DNA of 64,000 nt from an uncultured Eisenbergiella sp. (GTDB taxonomy: Bacteria > Bacillota > Clostridia > Lachnospirales > Lachnospiraceae): assembly GCA_947627215.1 (NCBI GenBank), contig CANQVD010000010.1:38264-102263 (forward strand), in the 5' to 3' direction. Positions 25,767-33,806 of this stretch are shown piece after piece. Position numbers and translations under genes: made by a program. How positions within the stretch are numbered: position 1 is the first letter of the stretch; every line of letters begins with the position of its first letter. The notes beneath the pieces were generated by a model. The model did not search any database. It saw only the letters and a program-made list of their open reading frames with translations, and had not been told where the DNA came from.

Positions 25767-26636
25767 ATGAATTTCAAGGGCATCATACCCGCATTGATCA
25801 CGCCTTTCGATGAGCGCCATGAGGTAAACTATACGTCCTTAAGACGGCTGGTCAACCGATTGATCGATCAGGGTGTAGGCGGATTTTACGTATGCGGAAG
25901 CACCGGCGAATGTTTTCTTATGGACGACGATGAACGGAAACAAATTGTAGAAGTCGTAACAGAAGAAGTACATGGACGTGTCGGCGTAGTGGTACATGTG
26001 GGCAGTATCAACGTGAGAAAGGCCGTTGAATATGCCAGGCATGCACAGAGCTGCGGCGCAGACGGGGTATCCTCCGTCCCGCCATTCTATTTTAAGTTCA
26101 AGCTCCCGGAGATCGCAAATTACTATGGCGCCATTTCAGACGCGGTGGATGTGCCTCTCATCATATACAATATTCCTTCTCTGTCCGGGGTGGCGCTGAC
26201 GGCCGATGATATTCCGGTCATCCGGAATAAAGCCAATGTCATGGGGATCAAGTATACCTCCTATGATCTGTATGAGCTGGAAAAGATCAAGCGGAAGATC
26301 CCGGATCTGAAATTATATTACGGTCACGATGAAATGTTCTGCAGCGCCCTGCCCATAGGTCTGACCGGGGCCATCGGAAGCACCTACAACGTCATGACGA
26401 AAAAGTTCATCTCCATTCAAAATGCATTTGAAAAAGGCAATACGGAAGAGGCTTTTCGCCTTCAGGCAGAAGCGAATACCGTGCTGGATGCAATGCTGAA
26501 GGGTGACGTCAAGGCCGGGGTCAAGTACATGCTCAGTAAAGCGGGGATCCCCTGCGGGGATATGCGGCCGCCGTTCCTGCCTCTGAGTGAAGCAAAAAAA
26601 TCGGCTCTGGACGCGGTTCTTCCTCTGGCGGATTGA
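25767..26636 (+). CDS. N-acetylneuraminate lyase-like aldolase (DapA/NanA family)
   Basis: 289 residues, a class-I aldolase barrel. GGFYVCGSTGECFLM supplies the carboxylate-binding GSTGE motif, IIYNIPSLSGV the catalytic Tyr, MGIKYTS the Schiff-base Lys, and YYGHDEMFCSALPIG followed by GAIGSTYNVM is closer to NanA than to DapA. It cleaves a 2-keto-3-deoxy acid to pyruvate plus an aldehyde: sialic acid if NanA proper, or a deoxy-sugar acid in this setting. No other nan genes (nanE, nanK, sialidase) are in the window, so the natural substrate is open. AAAGGAGG lies 6 nt before the ATG at 25767. Confidence 0.88.
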   Translation: MNFKGIIPALITPFDERHEVNYTSLRRLVNRLIDQGVGGFYVCGSTGECFLMDDDERKQIVEVVTEEVHGRVGVVVHVGSINVRKAVEYARHAQSCGADGVSSVPPFYFKFKLPEIANYYGAISDAVDVPLIIYNIPSLSGVALTADDIPVIRNKANVMGIKYTSYDLYELEKIKRKIPDLKLYYGHDEMFCSALPIGLTGAIGSTYNVMTKKFISIQNAFEKGNTEEAFRLQAEANTVLDAMLKGDVKAGVKYMLSKAGIPCGDMRPPFLPLSEAKKSALDAVLPLAD

Positions 26637-26661
26637 CGGAGTATGACCGGAAAACCTTCCG

Positions 26662-26690
26662 TTGCAAACCGTAAGGCTGTAAGTTATAAA
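26662..26690 (+). promoter_or_regulatory. promoter of the SGNH esterase gene
   Basis: TTGCAA (26662-26667), 17 bp, TATAAA (26685-26690), 53 bp before the start at 26743. It would give the last gene of the arm its own transcript. Confidence 0.6.
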
Positions 26691-26742
26691 GAGATCGATC
26701 CATATATCCGGCAACACAATTCTATTGTTGGGGGCGAACCAT

Positions 26743-27486
26743 ATGAAACAGAGTAAAGAAATGGCGATCATCGGGAAAATCCGGAATAAATCAAAAGACC
26801 TTTACGGTTCCTCCGCGCCAATGATCGCATTTTTAGGGGACAGCGTCACGCAGGGATGCTTTGAGCTCTTTGTACAGGAGGACAAAACCTGCGATACCGT
26901 TTTTGAACCGGAAAGCTCCTATGCTTCCCGGACGATCGAAATACTGGAGTTTCTGTTTCCAAGGGTTTCTGTTCCTTTCGTAAATGCAGGGATCAGCGGC
27001 GATACCGCACAAAGGGGCGCGGCGCGGCTTGCAAAGGACATCCTTCGCTTCCATCCTGATCTGACGGTGGTCTGCTACGGATTGAATGACTGCAGCGGAG
27101 GGATGGACTATCTGAAAACCTATCGCGAGAGTCTGGAAAACATTTTCTGCAGACTGCGGGAGAATGGCAGCGAAGTGATCTTCATGACTCCCAATCGCAT
27201 GAATTCACGGCTGGATCCCCGGATACGGGAAGAGGAAATTCTTGCGATCGCCCGTAATACAATGGAAATACAGAGAAACGGCGTTTTCGACCGGTTTGTG
27301 GAAGCCGGAAGGCAGACGGCGAAAGAATGCGGCGTAACTATCTGCGACGTTTACGAAAAATGGACCCGCCTGTTTCAAAGCGGTGTGGACACCACGGCTC
27401 TGCTTTCCAATGGGATCAATCATCCGATCCGGAAAATGCATTATGAATTTGCCCATTCCCTCGTTGAAGTGATGTTCGGTCTGTAG
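26743..27486 (+). CDS. SGNH/GDSL-type esterase
   Basis: 247 residues, no signal peptide. Block I is AFLGDSVTQGCFE (nucleophile Ser near 31), block II is VNAGISGDTAQRGAARL (oxyanion Gly), block III is VCYGLNDCSGG (Asn), and NGINHPIRKMHY contains the block V His. These are all four SGNH landmarks. Relatives remove acetyl or other acyl groups from sugars, fitting the surrounding glycan genes. The ATG at 26743 has GGGGG upstream; a TTG start at 26725 is possible but less likely. A bidirectional terminator follows at 27517. Confidence 0.87.
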   Translation: MKQSKEMAIIGKIRNKSKDLYGSSAPMIAFLGDSVTQGCFELFVQEDKTCDTVFEPESSYASRTIEILEFLFPRVSVPFVNAGISGDTAQRGAARLAKDILRFHPDLTVVCYGLNDCSGGMDYLKTYRESLENIFCRLRENGSEVIFMTPNRMNSRLDPRIREEEILAIARNTMEIQRNGVFDRFVEAGRQTAKECGVTICDVYEKWTRLFQSGVDTTALLSNGINHPIRKMHYEFAHSLVEVMFGL

Positions 27487-27516
27487 ATCGGTTTTCAACA
27501 GCATAAAGATTAAAAA

Positions 27517-27568
27517 ACTGCCGGGCCGTATCGGAAATATGTACATTCCTTACGGCCCGGCAGTGCTT
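27517..27568. terminator. strong bidirectional terminator
   Basis: A perfect 14-bp stem, ACTGCCGGGCCGTA (27517-27530) with its complement at 27551-27564. A-run before and GCTTTT after make it usable on both strands. It separates the convergent catabolic arm and the ABC permease gene. Confidence 0.9.
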
Positions 27569-27618
27569 TTATCAGCAGAACGTTTTACTCACTTCCTTCT
27601 GATCCTTCGTTCCAGGGG

Positions 27619-28848
27619 TCATCCCCGCCCCGCCCTCCTGTAAAGCGCGCAGACCGTCGGCAGAAGCAGAAGGGACAGCACGCCGTACAGCGCAAACAGC
27701 GGCTCCACCTCTCCCATGATCCGGCCTCCGATCTCGTACAGATTGAAATAGTTCACCGACGTCTGCATCTGCAGAAGCTGGTCCGGCAAAAGACCCAGCA
27801 GCTTCGACAGCCAGGGAACGCTTAAGTTGGACAGAAAGCTGGGAAGGAAGATCATGATAAAGGGCGCCGTCACCGCGATCACTGCGGATCTCGTCCAGGC
27901 GGAAACCAGCATGTTCAGAAGCAGCAGGAACATGCTTCCCAAAAAGCCGCCGAAGGACATCAGCAGATAGAGCTGTCCGTAGGTGATATTGTAAAAGCTC
28001 TTCCAGCCGACGTGCACCTGGATCTGGCAGGAAGCGCCGTCCGCCCCCAGAGCGCCCAGCACGACGGCGGAATACAGTCCCCACACGATCCAGTACAGCG
28101 CCGCCGACAGCAGGACGCCCGCCCACAGCTTGGCGGTCACCGCTTTTTTCCTGCCGTGATACGAGGTGAAAAACACCGCGTCGGCCCGATTGGAAAATTC
28201 CCCGGCGAAAATGCCCGCCGTCACGAAGCTCATCACCAGCACGAAGATCATCTGTATCGTGGGGCCGTATTCGAAAAGCTTATCCCATCCCAGATACCAG
28301 GTGTAATAAAAGGGCGTTTCCAACTGTTCATACCGCTCCAGCAGGAATTCCTTTTCTTCCTCCGTGTACATATCCTTCGCCTCCGTATCCAGCCAGGTGC
28401 GCAGGGCGCGGATCCGGTTGGGATAAAAGTCCGCGGCGTCCTCCGGAGAGAGGGAATCGATCTTATAATAATCGTAGCTGCGGAACTCGCCGAAGGCGCG
28501 GCAGATCATCTGCCGGATATCCTGATAGTCCTGCGTCCACGAATAGGCGATATTCATTTCCGTCGCATCTTTGGAATTGTATTCCGGCGTGGCGATGACC
28601 GCCGCATGCTTCCGGATGACCGCCGCGAGCTTTTCCTCCGTCAACGGCCCCTCCCAGGCCAGCCGCGCTTCCCGCAGCTTTCTGACCTGGCTGATCCCCT
28701 GCCTGCTCACCCCCTGTTCATCCGTATAGGACGTCCCGTAACCGTTCACCGCAAAATAACAGGTGACGCCCAGCAGGACCAGAAGCGCCAGCAGCGCGAT
28801 CCGGTTCCCGGTTTTGGACAGTATCTTTCTGAACTCATAGTAAAGCAT
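27619..28848 (-). CDS. ABC-2 type transporter permease
   Basis: 409 residues. One membrane helix lies at the N-terminus (LLALLVLLGVTCYFAV), followed by a large charged extracytoplasmic loop of about 150 residues and then five hydrophobic segments in the C-terminal half. This fits an ABC-2 efflux permease with a substrate-facing domain. The gene overlaps the end of the ATPase gene by 14 bp, so the two should be translationally coupled. The start at 28848 has GGGGG 6 nt before it. The substrate is not predictable; such systems often export peptides or lipids or respond to envelope stress. Confidence 0.8.
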   Translation of the reverse strand: MLYYEFRKILSKTGNRIALLALLVLLGVTCYFAVNGYGTSYTDEQGVSRQGISQVRKLREARLAWEGPLTEEKLAAVIRKHAAVIATPEYNSKDATEMNIAYSWTQDYQDIRQMICRAFGEFRSYDYYKIDSLSPEDAADFYPNRIRALRTWLDTEAKDMYTEEEKEFLLERYEQLETPFYYTWYLGWDKLFEYGPTIQMIFVLVMSFVTAGIFAGEFSNRADAVFFTSYHGRKKAVTAKLWAGVLLSAALYWIVWGLYSAVVLGALGADGASCQIQVHVGWKSFYNITYGQLYLLMSFGGFLGSMFLLLLNMLVSAWTRSAVIAVTAPFIMIFLPSFLSNLSVPWLSKLLGLLPDQLLQMQTSVNYFNLYEIGGRIMGEVEPLFALYGVLSLLLLPTVCALYRRAGRG

Positions 28849-29722
28849 CGTCATCCCCCGCTTTCTCTCCGAAATAGTACAAAAACACATCCTCCAGCGT
28901 CAGCTCCGCCTCCGCAGCGCCCTCCATGGGCGGCAGATCGGAGAGAACGCGCAGTTCGTTTCCGCCGGATCCGGCGCGGATGTTCGCCACCTTCCATTTT
29001 TTCAGGCAGGCATTGGTTCTTTCTTTTGACACCGTACAAAGCCAGGCCCGCACCGGCGTATGCTCCAGGATCTCCTCCATGCTCCCCTGATGCACGATCC
29101 GGCCGTCCTTCATCAGGAAAAGCCGTTTTGCGATGTAGGACACGTCCGACACGATGTGGGTGGACAGCAGCACGATCCGCTCCTGCGACAGCTCGCTAAT
29201 CAGGTTGCGGAACCGTACCCGCTCATTGGGATCCAGCCCCGCCGTGGGTTCGTCCAGAACCAGGATCTTCGGATCGTTGAGCATGGCCTGCGCAATGCCG
29301 GCCCGCCGCTTCATGCCCCCGGAAAGCTTTTTCATTTTTCTGCGGCGCACGGAATACAGGCCGACCCGGTGCAGAAGCTCCTCCACCCGTTTTTTTGCCG
29401 CCGCCGGGCGCAGCCCCTTGATGGACGCCACATACATCAGATAGTCCTCCGCGCACAGGTCGGGATAAAACCCGAAATCCTGCGGCAGATAGCCCAGTAT
29501 TTTCCGGTAGCGCATATCCATTTCAAAAATATCCTCGCCGTCACAGGTGATCCTGCCCTCCGTAGGCACGGCCAGCGTGCACAGTATCCGCATCAGCGTG
29601 GTCTTGCCCGCGCCGTTGACGCCCAGCAGCCCGTAGACGCCGTTTTCCATCGTCACAGACACGTCGGACACGGCCACGGTCTCCCGGAACCGCTTTGTGA
29701 CATGCTCCAGTCTGAGTTGCAT
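28835..29722 (-). CDS. ABC transporter ATP-binding protein
   Basis: 295 residues, cytosolic ATPase partner of the ABC-2 permease. Walker A is GVNGAGKTT, the signature is LSGGMKRRAGIAQA and Walker B is ILVLDEPTAGLD, followed by a normal His switch (LLSTHIVSD). The C-terminal 80 residues are the extra domain seen in CcmA/BcrA-type ATPases. The start MQLRLEHV at 29722 is set by AGGAAAG; the open frame upstream to 29851 overlaps the previous gene and is rejected. It is the third gene of the sigma-factor operon. Confidence 0.92.
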   Translation of the reverse strand: MQLRLEHVTKRFRETVAVSDVSVTMENGVYGLLGVNGAGKTTLMRILCTLAVPTEGRITCDGEDIFEMDMRYRKILGYLPQDFGFYPDLCAEDYLMYVASIKGLRPAAAKKRVEELLHRVGLYSVRRRKMKKLSGGMKRRAGIAQAMLNDPKILVLDEPTAGLDPNERVRFRNLISELSQERIVLLSTHIVSDVSYIAKRLFLMKDGRIVHQGSMEEILEHTPVRAWLCTVSKERTNACLKKWKVANIRAGSGGNELRVLSDLPPMEGAAEAELTLEDVFLYYFGEKAGDDDALL

Positions 29723-29751
29723 AGTTGACTTCCTTTCTCCTTTTCCTTTTT

Positions 29752-30582
29752 TCATGCGCGGCAGGGACAGCTCTTTTCCTCGCATCTTCGCAGGGCACAC
29801 CGCACCGCATAGATCAGATAAAAACAGGCCAGCAAAAGAATACCGGCCCACACCGGCATGGATATCGCTTCATACAGCCCGCCGTGCAGCGTCGCGATCC
29901 GCCAGAGCGCCGTCCAGAAAAGACAGCCCGCCACCGCCGCGTACTCTGACGCAAAAAAGCGGCTGGTCAGCGTCCGGAAGCAGATGCAGCCCGTCACCGT
30001 CATGGGCAGGATAAAACGGATCAGCATGTCTCCCAGCGCCGCACGCACGCTCCAGACGGACAGCGCCATGAACAGCGTCAGCATCACCGCATCCACCAGA
30101 CCGAAGGCATAGATCCGAGCCGCGTAAACCTGGCGCAGCGAATAATATGCGGCCCCCTCCACCTCCGTGGAACCGGAGGTACGGTTCTTCCACAGCTCCG
30201 GGATCATCAGCACCGCGAACAGCGGCCCCAGGATGCCCATGGAGCTCTGCACAAGATCGTTGAGGCCGTTCTGCGCCATCAGGCACCAGAGGCCCAGCAG
30301 CAAAACAGTCTGCCAGATCCACCAGCGTTTCCGCAGATAGACCGTCTGCCCGATCAGAAATTCCGCCCGAGACAGCACAGCCTCTTGCTCCGCATCCAGG
30401 AACGCCTGGCGGGAAGCCGCCAGCGTTTCCTGCAGTCTGTCCGGGGCGGTTTTCTTTGCGATGGCCGCACCATTCACAGCGTTCGCGCTGTGCGCGCCCT
30501 CTACGGAGTTCATGCCGTCTGCACCGCCCGCACTGTTCAGAAAGGTTTTGTATTCCATGAGCTTTTTTTCAAAGGTTTCCAC
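29752..30582 (-). CDS. membrane protein of the sigma/ABC operon (unknown function)
   Basis: 276 residues starting at a GTG preceded by AAAAGGAGG. Residues 1-95 are soluble, with an Ala/Asn-rich patch (GADGMNSVEGAHSANAVNG) that looks like a short internal expansion. Then come about six membrane helices. Its place between an ECF sigma gene and an ABC-2 transporter gene suggests either an anti-sigma factor or a second permease subunit; no zinc-finger anti-sigma motif is visible. I do not recognise the family. Confidence 0.7.
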   Translation of the reverse strand: METFEKKLMEYKTFLNSAGGADGMNSVEGAHSANAVNGAAIAKKTAPDRLQETLAASRQAFLDAEQEAVLSRAEFLIGQTVYLRKRWWIWQTVLLLGLWCLMAQNGLNDLVQSSMGILGPLFAVLMIPELWKNRTSGSTEVEGAAYYSLRQVYAARIYAFGLVDAVMLTLFMALSVWSVRAALGDMLIRFILPMTVTGCICFRTLTSRFFASEYAAVAGCLFWTALWRIATLHGGLYEAISMPVWAGILLLACFYLIYAVRCALRRCEEKSCPCRA

Positions 30583-30592
30583 ACGCGCCTCC

Positions 30593-30693
30593 TTTTCACA
30601 TGATGCGCCGTCCCTGCGCTATTCCTTTTCATACGATGCGCCGTCTCCTGCGCCGTTCCTTTTCATACGATGCGCTGTCTCCCGCGCCGCCCC
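30593..30693. repeat. 34-bp imperfect tandem repeat, three copies
   Basis: Units at 30593-30625 (33 bp), 30626-30659 and 30660-30693 share TTTTCAYAYGATGCGC followed by a YGTC-rich, C-rich half; a decayed fourth copy follows to about 30715. They fill the gap between the sigma factor gene and the membrane protein gene and hold no open frame on the coding strand. Confidence 0.75.
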
Positions 30694-30715
30694 TCTTCAT
30701 AACGGCACGCCGCTC

Positions 30716-31243
30716 CTATTCTCCCAACAGCGTGCGCAGCAGCTCCTTCGCCCGGCTCATCCGGTATTTCACCAGCGGCAGGCCAATCCCCAGAAGCGGC
30801 GCGATCTCCCGCAACTTAAGCTCCTGGAAGTAAAACAGGATCACCACCTCACGCAGCTCCTCCGGCAGCGCGTCCAGCGCCCGCCTCACATCCGTCCGCA
30901 AAACCGCATCCTCCGGTGCGCCGCGCGGTCCCCCTGCAATCGGCTCCTCACAGGCGGAAAGATCCGCAACGGCCAGTTCTCGGTTCTTCGCATAATGGTC
31001 CGCGCAGAGATGCCGTGCCGTCACATACAGATACGGAAGCGCCTTTCCCATGTGCCGGTAGCCGGAAAGCGCGCCGAAAAAACGCGCAAAGGTTTCCTGC
31101 GTCAGATCCTGCGCCGCGGAAAAGTCCGGGACATGACAGCGGCAGTACCGCAGGATGTCCGGATAATACTTTCGCACGAAAGCCTCCATGGCGGCTTCGT
31201 CGCCGTTCTTCATTTTTCGGATCATCCGGAAATCCGCGTCCAT
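30716..31243 (-). CDS. ECF-type RNA polymerase sigma factor
   Basis: 175 residues. Sigma region 2 covers about 20-90 (YYPDILRYCRCHV ... AQDLTQETFARFF, the DxTQExF core motif). Region 4 covers about 120-172 (ALPEELREVVILFYFQELKLREIAPLLGI and KYRMSRAKELL, the helix-turn-helix). There is no region 3, as expected for an ECF factor. The start has AGGACAGG upstream. It is first in an operon with a membrane protein and an ABC-2 transporter, so it probably autoregulates this envelope-stress or antimicrobial-response unit. Confidence 0.92.
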   Translation of the reverse strand: MDADFRMIRKMKNGDEAAMEAFVRKYYPDILRYCRCHVPDFSAAQDLTQETFARFFGALSGYRHMGKALPYLYVTARHLCADHYAKNRELAVADLSACEEPIAGGPRGAPEDAVLRTDVRRALDALPEELREVVILFYFQELKLREIAPLLGIGLPLVKYRMSRAKELLRTLLGE

Positions 31244-31340
31244 GCCTGTCCTTTTGTCTCCTTCGGTGGTCTCCTGACTGATATAACATTTCAGAGTGGG
31301 GAAAAGACAGTGGATTTTCTTAAAAATTTTTGAGTTTAAA

Positions 31341-31379
31341 AAGACAGCGCAAAAAGCGTTTCGCCTTTTGCGCTGTCTT
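31341..31379 (-). terminator. terminator after the nuclease gene
   Basis: Arms AAGACAGCGCAAAA (31341-31354) and its complement (31366-31379) give a 14-bp stem. On the minus strand TTTT follows. It separates the nuclease/ATPase pair from the sigma operon. Confidence 0.82.
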
Positions 31380-31474
31380 CTTATTCCTGTTCAATTGGAA
31401 TTGACCTCTGCATACAAACTGTTTTATTGTATACCTGCAGCAGACGGCAGAGGAAACATGACCTGTACAGACAG

Positions 31475-32206
31475 TTACAGTCTCTTGGGCTGGTGAATGA
31501 TAATACACACCTGTTTTTCTTTTATTTTATTCTCGTAAGTATCCTTAAAGATCTTCGGATTTTCAATTATTTTCTCCTTATCATACACAAAAAAGTAAAT
31601 ATGCGAGGCACGATAATGCACCATATCGGCTTCTATTTCCTCGATCAGCTTTTTTTCTTTCATCTCAGAACGGCTGCATTTCACCTCGATCACTCTGTCA
31701 TCATCCAAACGGATATCCGGTCTTACCGCTTCATAACCGGTATCCTCACTGACCTCCGCCCTCGCCGCCGGATATAACGGCTTCAGATAGGCATATAACA
31801 GATGCTGGACATCATATTCGTTTTTAATCCTGACCGCATTCAACTGCGCAGGCTGGATACCGCCTCTCTTATCCGGAATCCGCTCCCAAAGGGCTTCCAG
31901 AAATAAATGAAAATTTTCTAGGATCTGAATCAGGATACCGTCATCTTCCGGCGCTCCTTCCATCAATTCGGATAAATACTGAACCGTTCTGTTTTTCGCT
32001 TCCTCAAGTTTCTCCCCGGCGTCCTTGTCAGAGTATTCGTTTGGAAAATAAAAAGCCCGTCTTTCCAGCTCCGCCGATTCTGTCTGCATCCCGATCCCGC
32101 TCATATACGCCTGCACCGCATCTTTTACAGAATCAAACTCCCTTTTATTGGGCGCATTCTTCAGTTTTTCGATCGCCTCCTGCATGCTGTCAATTCCGCT
32201 CAGCAC
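31475..32206 (-). CDS. PD-(D/E)XK nuclease-like protein, partner of the ATPase
   Basis: 243 residues. The C-terminal part shows a restriction-endonuclease-like core: PDIRLDDDRVIEVKCSRSEM, in which Asp of PDI and the E-V-K triad fit the PD-(D/E)XK metal site, followed by an amphipathic helix and a strand (IYFFVYD). The N-terminal 120 residues are helical with no recognised motif. The gene overlaps the end of the ATPase gene by 7 bp, so the two are translationally coupled and probably form one complex. DNA cleavage is inferred from the motif only. A terminator lies about 95 bp downstream. Confidence 0.7.
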   Translation of the reverse strand: MLSGIDSMQEAIEKLKNAPNKREFDSVKDAVQAYMSGIGMQTESAELERRAFYFPNEYSDKDAGEKLEEAKNRTVQYLSELMEGAPEDDGILIQILENFHLFLEALWERIPDKRGGIQPAQLNAVRIKNEYDVQHLLYAYLKPLYPAARAEVSEDTGYEAVRPDIRLDDDRVIEVKCSRSEMKEKKLIEEIEADMVHYRASHIYFFVYDKEKIIENPKIFKDTYENKIKEKQVCIIIHQPKRL

Positions 32207-33387
32207 GATCTTTCACCTCCCCAACGCAGATAAAACAGAAACAGAGGATCTAAAATATACAGCACGCCCTCTTTCCAGTCCATCACCTTAAAAATGTCCT
32301 CCCGGCTGTTCAAAAGCTCCTGCAGCTTTGCCAGACTGTCCCGGATCATCTGGGGTTTCGGACCCTCACATCCATCCGCGAGCAGCCGGTAAATGCGATC
32401 CCTGACATCTTCAAAATCCAACTGCATGATCGGCGGATTTTCTGCCACAGATCTTACGATCAATTCATAAACATCACACATGCGGCCGTCTTTTGTTAAA
32501 AAAACATTTCGGGATTTCCCCCGGGTACTCGGTCCCCTGCGCATGAGGGAAACTACATCTCCGTATTCAAAATTTGCAGTCGTATACCGATATGCCGTTT
32601 CCAGGATCTCCGCCCTGATCCGATCAGCTCCGTTTTCCGATCTTTCCAGGAGCATGCATATATTCAGGCAGATATACTGCATCAACTGAGGAGAAGAAAG
32701 GCTTTCTACCGCGATCTGCTCCGCCACTTCCTCATCAATTCCAATCCCCAACTCCTTAAACCCGATTCTGGCGATCTCCTTCAAATCTTCTACCGCCCAG
32801 GGCTCTATATTGATCAGGCTCAGGCGTCCCGAGAGATCGGAATTCTGCCGGATCGCTTCGTCCGCCCTGTGCGGAAGCGAAACGACGATCGCACGAAATC
32901 CCCTCCGAATAGCGTCCTTTAACTGCTGCGCGACCTGCATCCGTTTCATTTCCGGCGCATAATGAAAATCATCGATGACCAGCACCAGGTTTTTTTTCCT
33001 GAAATAATCTATGATCTTATCTTTCGTCAGCGCAAACACTTCCTGTTTCGCATACCGGTCGCCGGAATCTCCCAGTGTTTTCTCGGATGTAAACTGCCCC
33101 TCATAAGCCAATCCAACCTTGGCCGCCGTCAGCTTCCAGAAATCCGTGTTCTCATCAAAGTCCGCGCCCGATATTTCCACGATCCTGTCGAATCCGATCA
33201 CCTTTTCACAAAGAATGGTCTTTCCCATTTTGGAGGGGCCGACCAGCGAAGTCAAAAAACCGGATACCTTTATCGCCTGTTCCAGACGAAATTCATAAGA
33301 TAATCCCGGGACCGCCGATTCCCTCGATATATATGTGTATTCCGGAAAAGCACCGGGCCGAAACACATCTTCCGCTTTTAATCCCAT
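32200..33387 (-). CDS. P-loop ATPase (STAND/AAA-like) with C-terminal winged-helix region
   Basis: 395 residues, cytosolic. Walker A is GPSKMGKT near residue 50 and Walker B is LVLVIDDFHY near 137, with a sensor-like VVSLPHRADEA after it. A helical lid follows, and the last 100 residues read like a winged-helix region (IRDSLAKLQELL ... GVLYILDPLFLFYLRW). This is the ORC/STAND-like layout of ATPases paired with effector nucleases. It is followed by the nuclease gene with a 7-bp overlap. Ribosome site AAGGAGG..AAGGAG precedes the start. Upstream lie helically phased T-tracts. A phage-defence role is possible but unproven. Confidence 0.75.
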   Translation of the reverse strand: MGLKAEDVFRPGAFPEYTYISRESAVPGLSYEFRLEQAIKVSGFLTSLVGPSKMGKTILCEKVIGFDRIVEISGADFDENTDFWKLTAAKVGLAYEGQFTSEKTLGDSGDRYAKQEVFALTKDKIIDYFRKKNLVLVIDDFHYAPEMKRMQVAQQLKDAIRRGFRAIVVSLPHRADEAIRQNSDLSGRLSLINIEPWAVEDLKEIARIGFKELGIGIDEEVAEQIAVESLSSPQLMQYICLNICMLLERSENGADRIRAEILETAYRYTTANFEYGDVVSLMRRGPSTRGKSRNVFLTKDGRMCDVYELIVRSVAENPPIMQLDFEDVRDRIYRLLADGCEGPKPQMIRDSLAKLQELLNSREDIFKVMDWKEGVLYILDPLFLFYLRWGGERSC

Positions 33388-33408
33388 GGCTCCTTCCTCC
33401 TTTTACAC

Positions 33409-33436
33409 ATCATAACACATTTTAATAAAATTTAAA
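33409..33436 (-). promoter_or_regulatory. candidate promoter of the ATPase/nuclease pair
   Basis: On the minus strand TTTAAA (33436-33431), 16 bp, TATGAT (33414-33409). This would give a very short leader before the ribosome site. The -35 match is weak, but AT tracts upstream could act as an UP element. Confidence 0.4.
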
Positions 33437-33530
33437 GCATTTTTATTTGAATTCACCCGCTTTTATCATAATTTTATTGATTTTAATACATTTTAATCAA
33501 ATTTTATCCATTTTAATCCAGTTTAAACTG
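33420..33530. repeat. helically phased T-tract array (predicted curved DNA)
   Basis: TTTTA-type tracts begin at 33461, 33472, 33481, 33491, 33502, 33511 and 33522, intervals of 9-11 bp with a mean near 10.2. Further AT tracts at 33420, 33430 and 33441 keep roughly the same phase. The units read as degenerate 10-mers such as TTTTAATCCA. This phasing predicts strong intrinsic bending just upstream of the ATPase/nuclease pair. Confidence 0.75.
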
Positions 33531-33629
33531 TTATAATCATTTCCTGCCAATTTAAAAAGCGATATTTTCCATTCCCGGTCCCCACCGGATCATACCACGC
33601 CCCGGTGCCCCGGCGCTCGCCTCTTTTTC

Positions 33630-33806
33630 TCATTGCGCGTATTTTCCCAAGTCGTTCCAGTCAATTTCCTCTTCCGGGATAAATCCGCTTTTCTCCGCTT
33701 CTTCCATGCTTTTCATTTCATCCGGTGTAGCTTTCGTAAAGTCAGGATCCCACGCAAGCACCGATTTCCTGATAAATTTCTCTTTGCTCCTATACCGGTT
33801 ATTCAT
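33630..33806 (-). CDS. small hypothetical protein (antitoxin-like C-terminus)
   Basis: 58 residues, acidic C-terminal half, ending EEEIDWNDLGKYAQ. The DPDFTKATPDE ... EEIDW pattern resembles the tail of small antitoxin-like proteins in clostridia, but there is no toxin gene beside it, so this is only a resemblance. It starts inside the end of the polymerase/LCP gene (8-bp overlap) with GGAGGG upstream, so it is probably the last cistron of the polysaccharide operon by translational coupling. Confidence 0.55.
   Translation of the reverse strand: MNNRYRSKEKFIRKSVLAWDPDFTKATPDEMKSMEEAEKSGFIPEEEIDWNDLGKYAQ

Noticed and set aside
25767..26636. Complete sialic-acid catabolic operon
   Set aside because: Only the NanA-like aldolase is present; no epimerase, kinase, sialidase or sialic-acid transporter is recognisable.
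30593..30693. Short CRISPR array
   Set aside because: Units are directly adjacent 33-34 bp repeats without spacers, and no cas genes are in the window.
33630..33806. Toxin-antitoxin module
   Set aside because: Only an antitoxin-like tail is seen; no RelE, HicA or similar toxin gene is next to it, and it is coupled to the polymerase/LCP gene.
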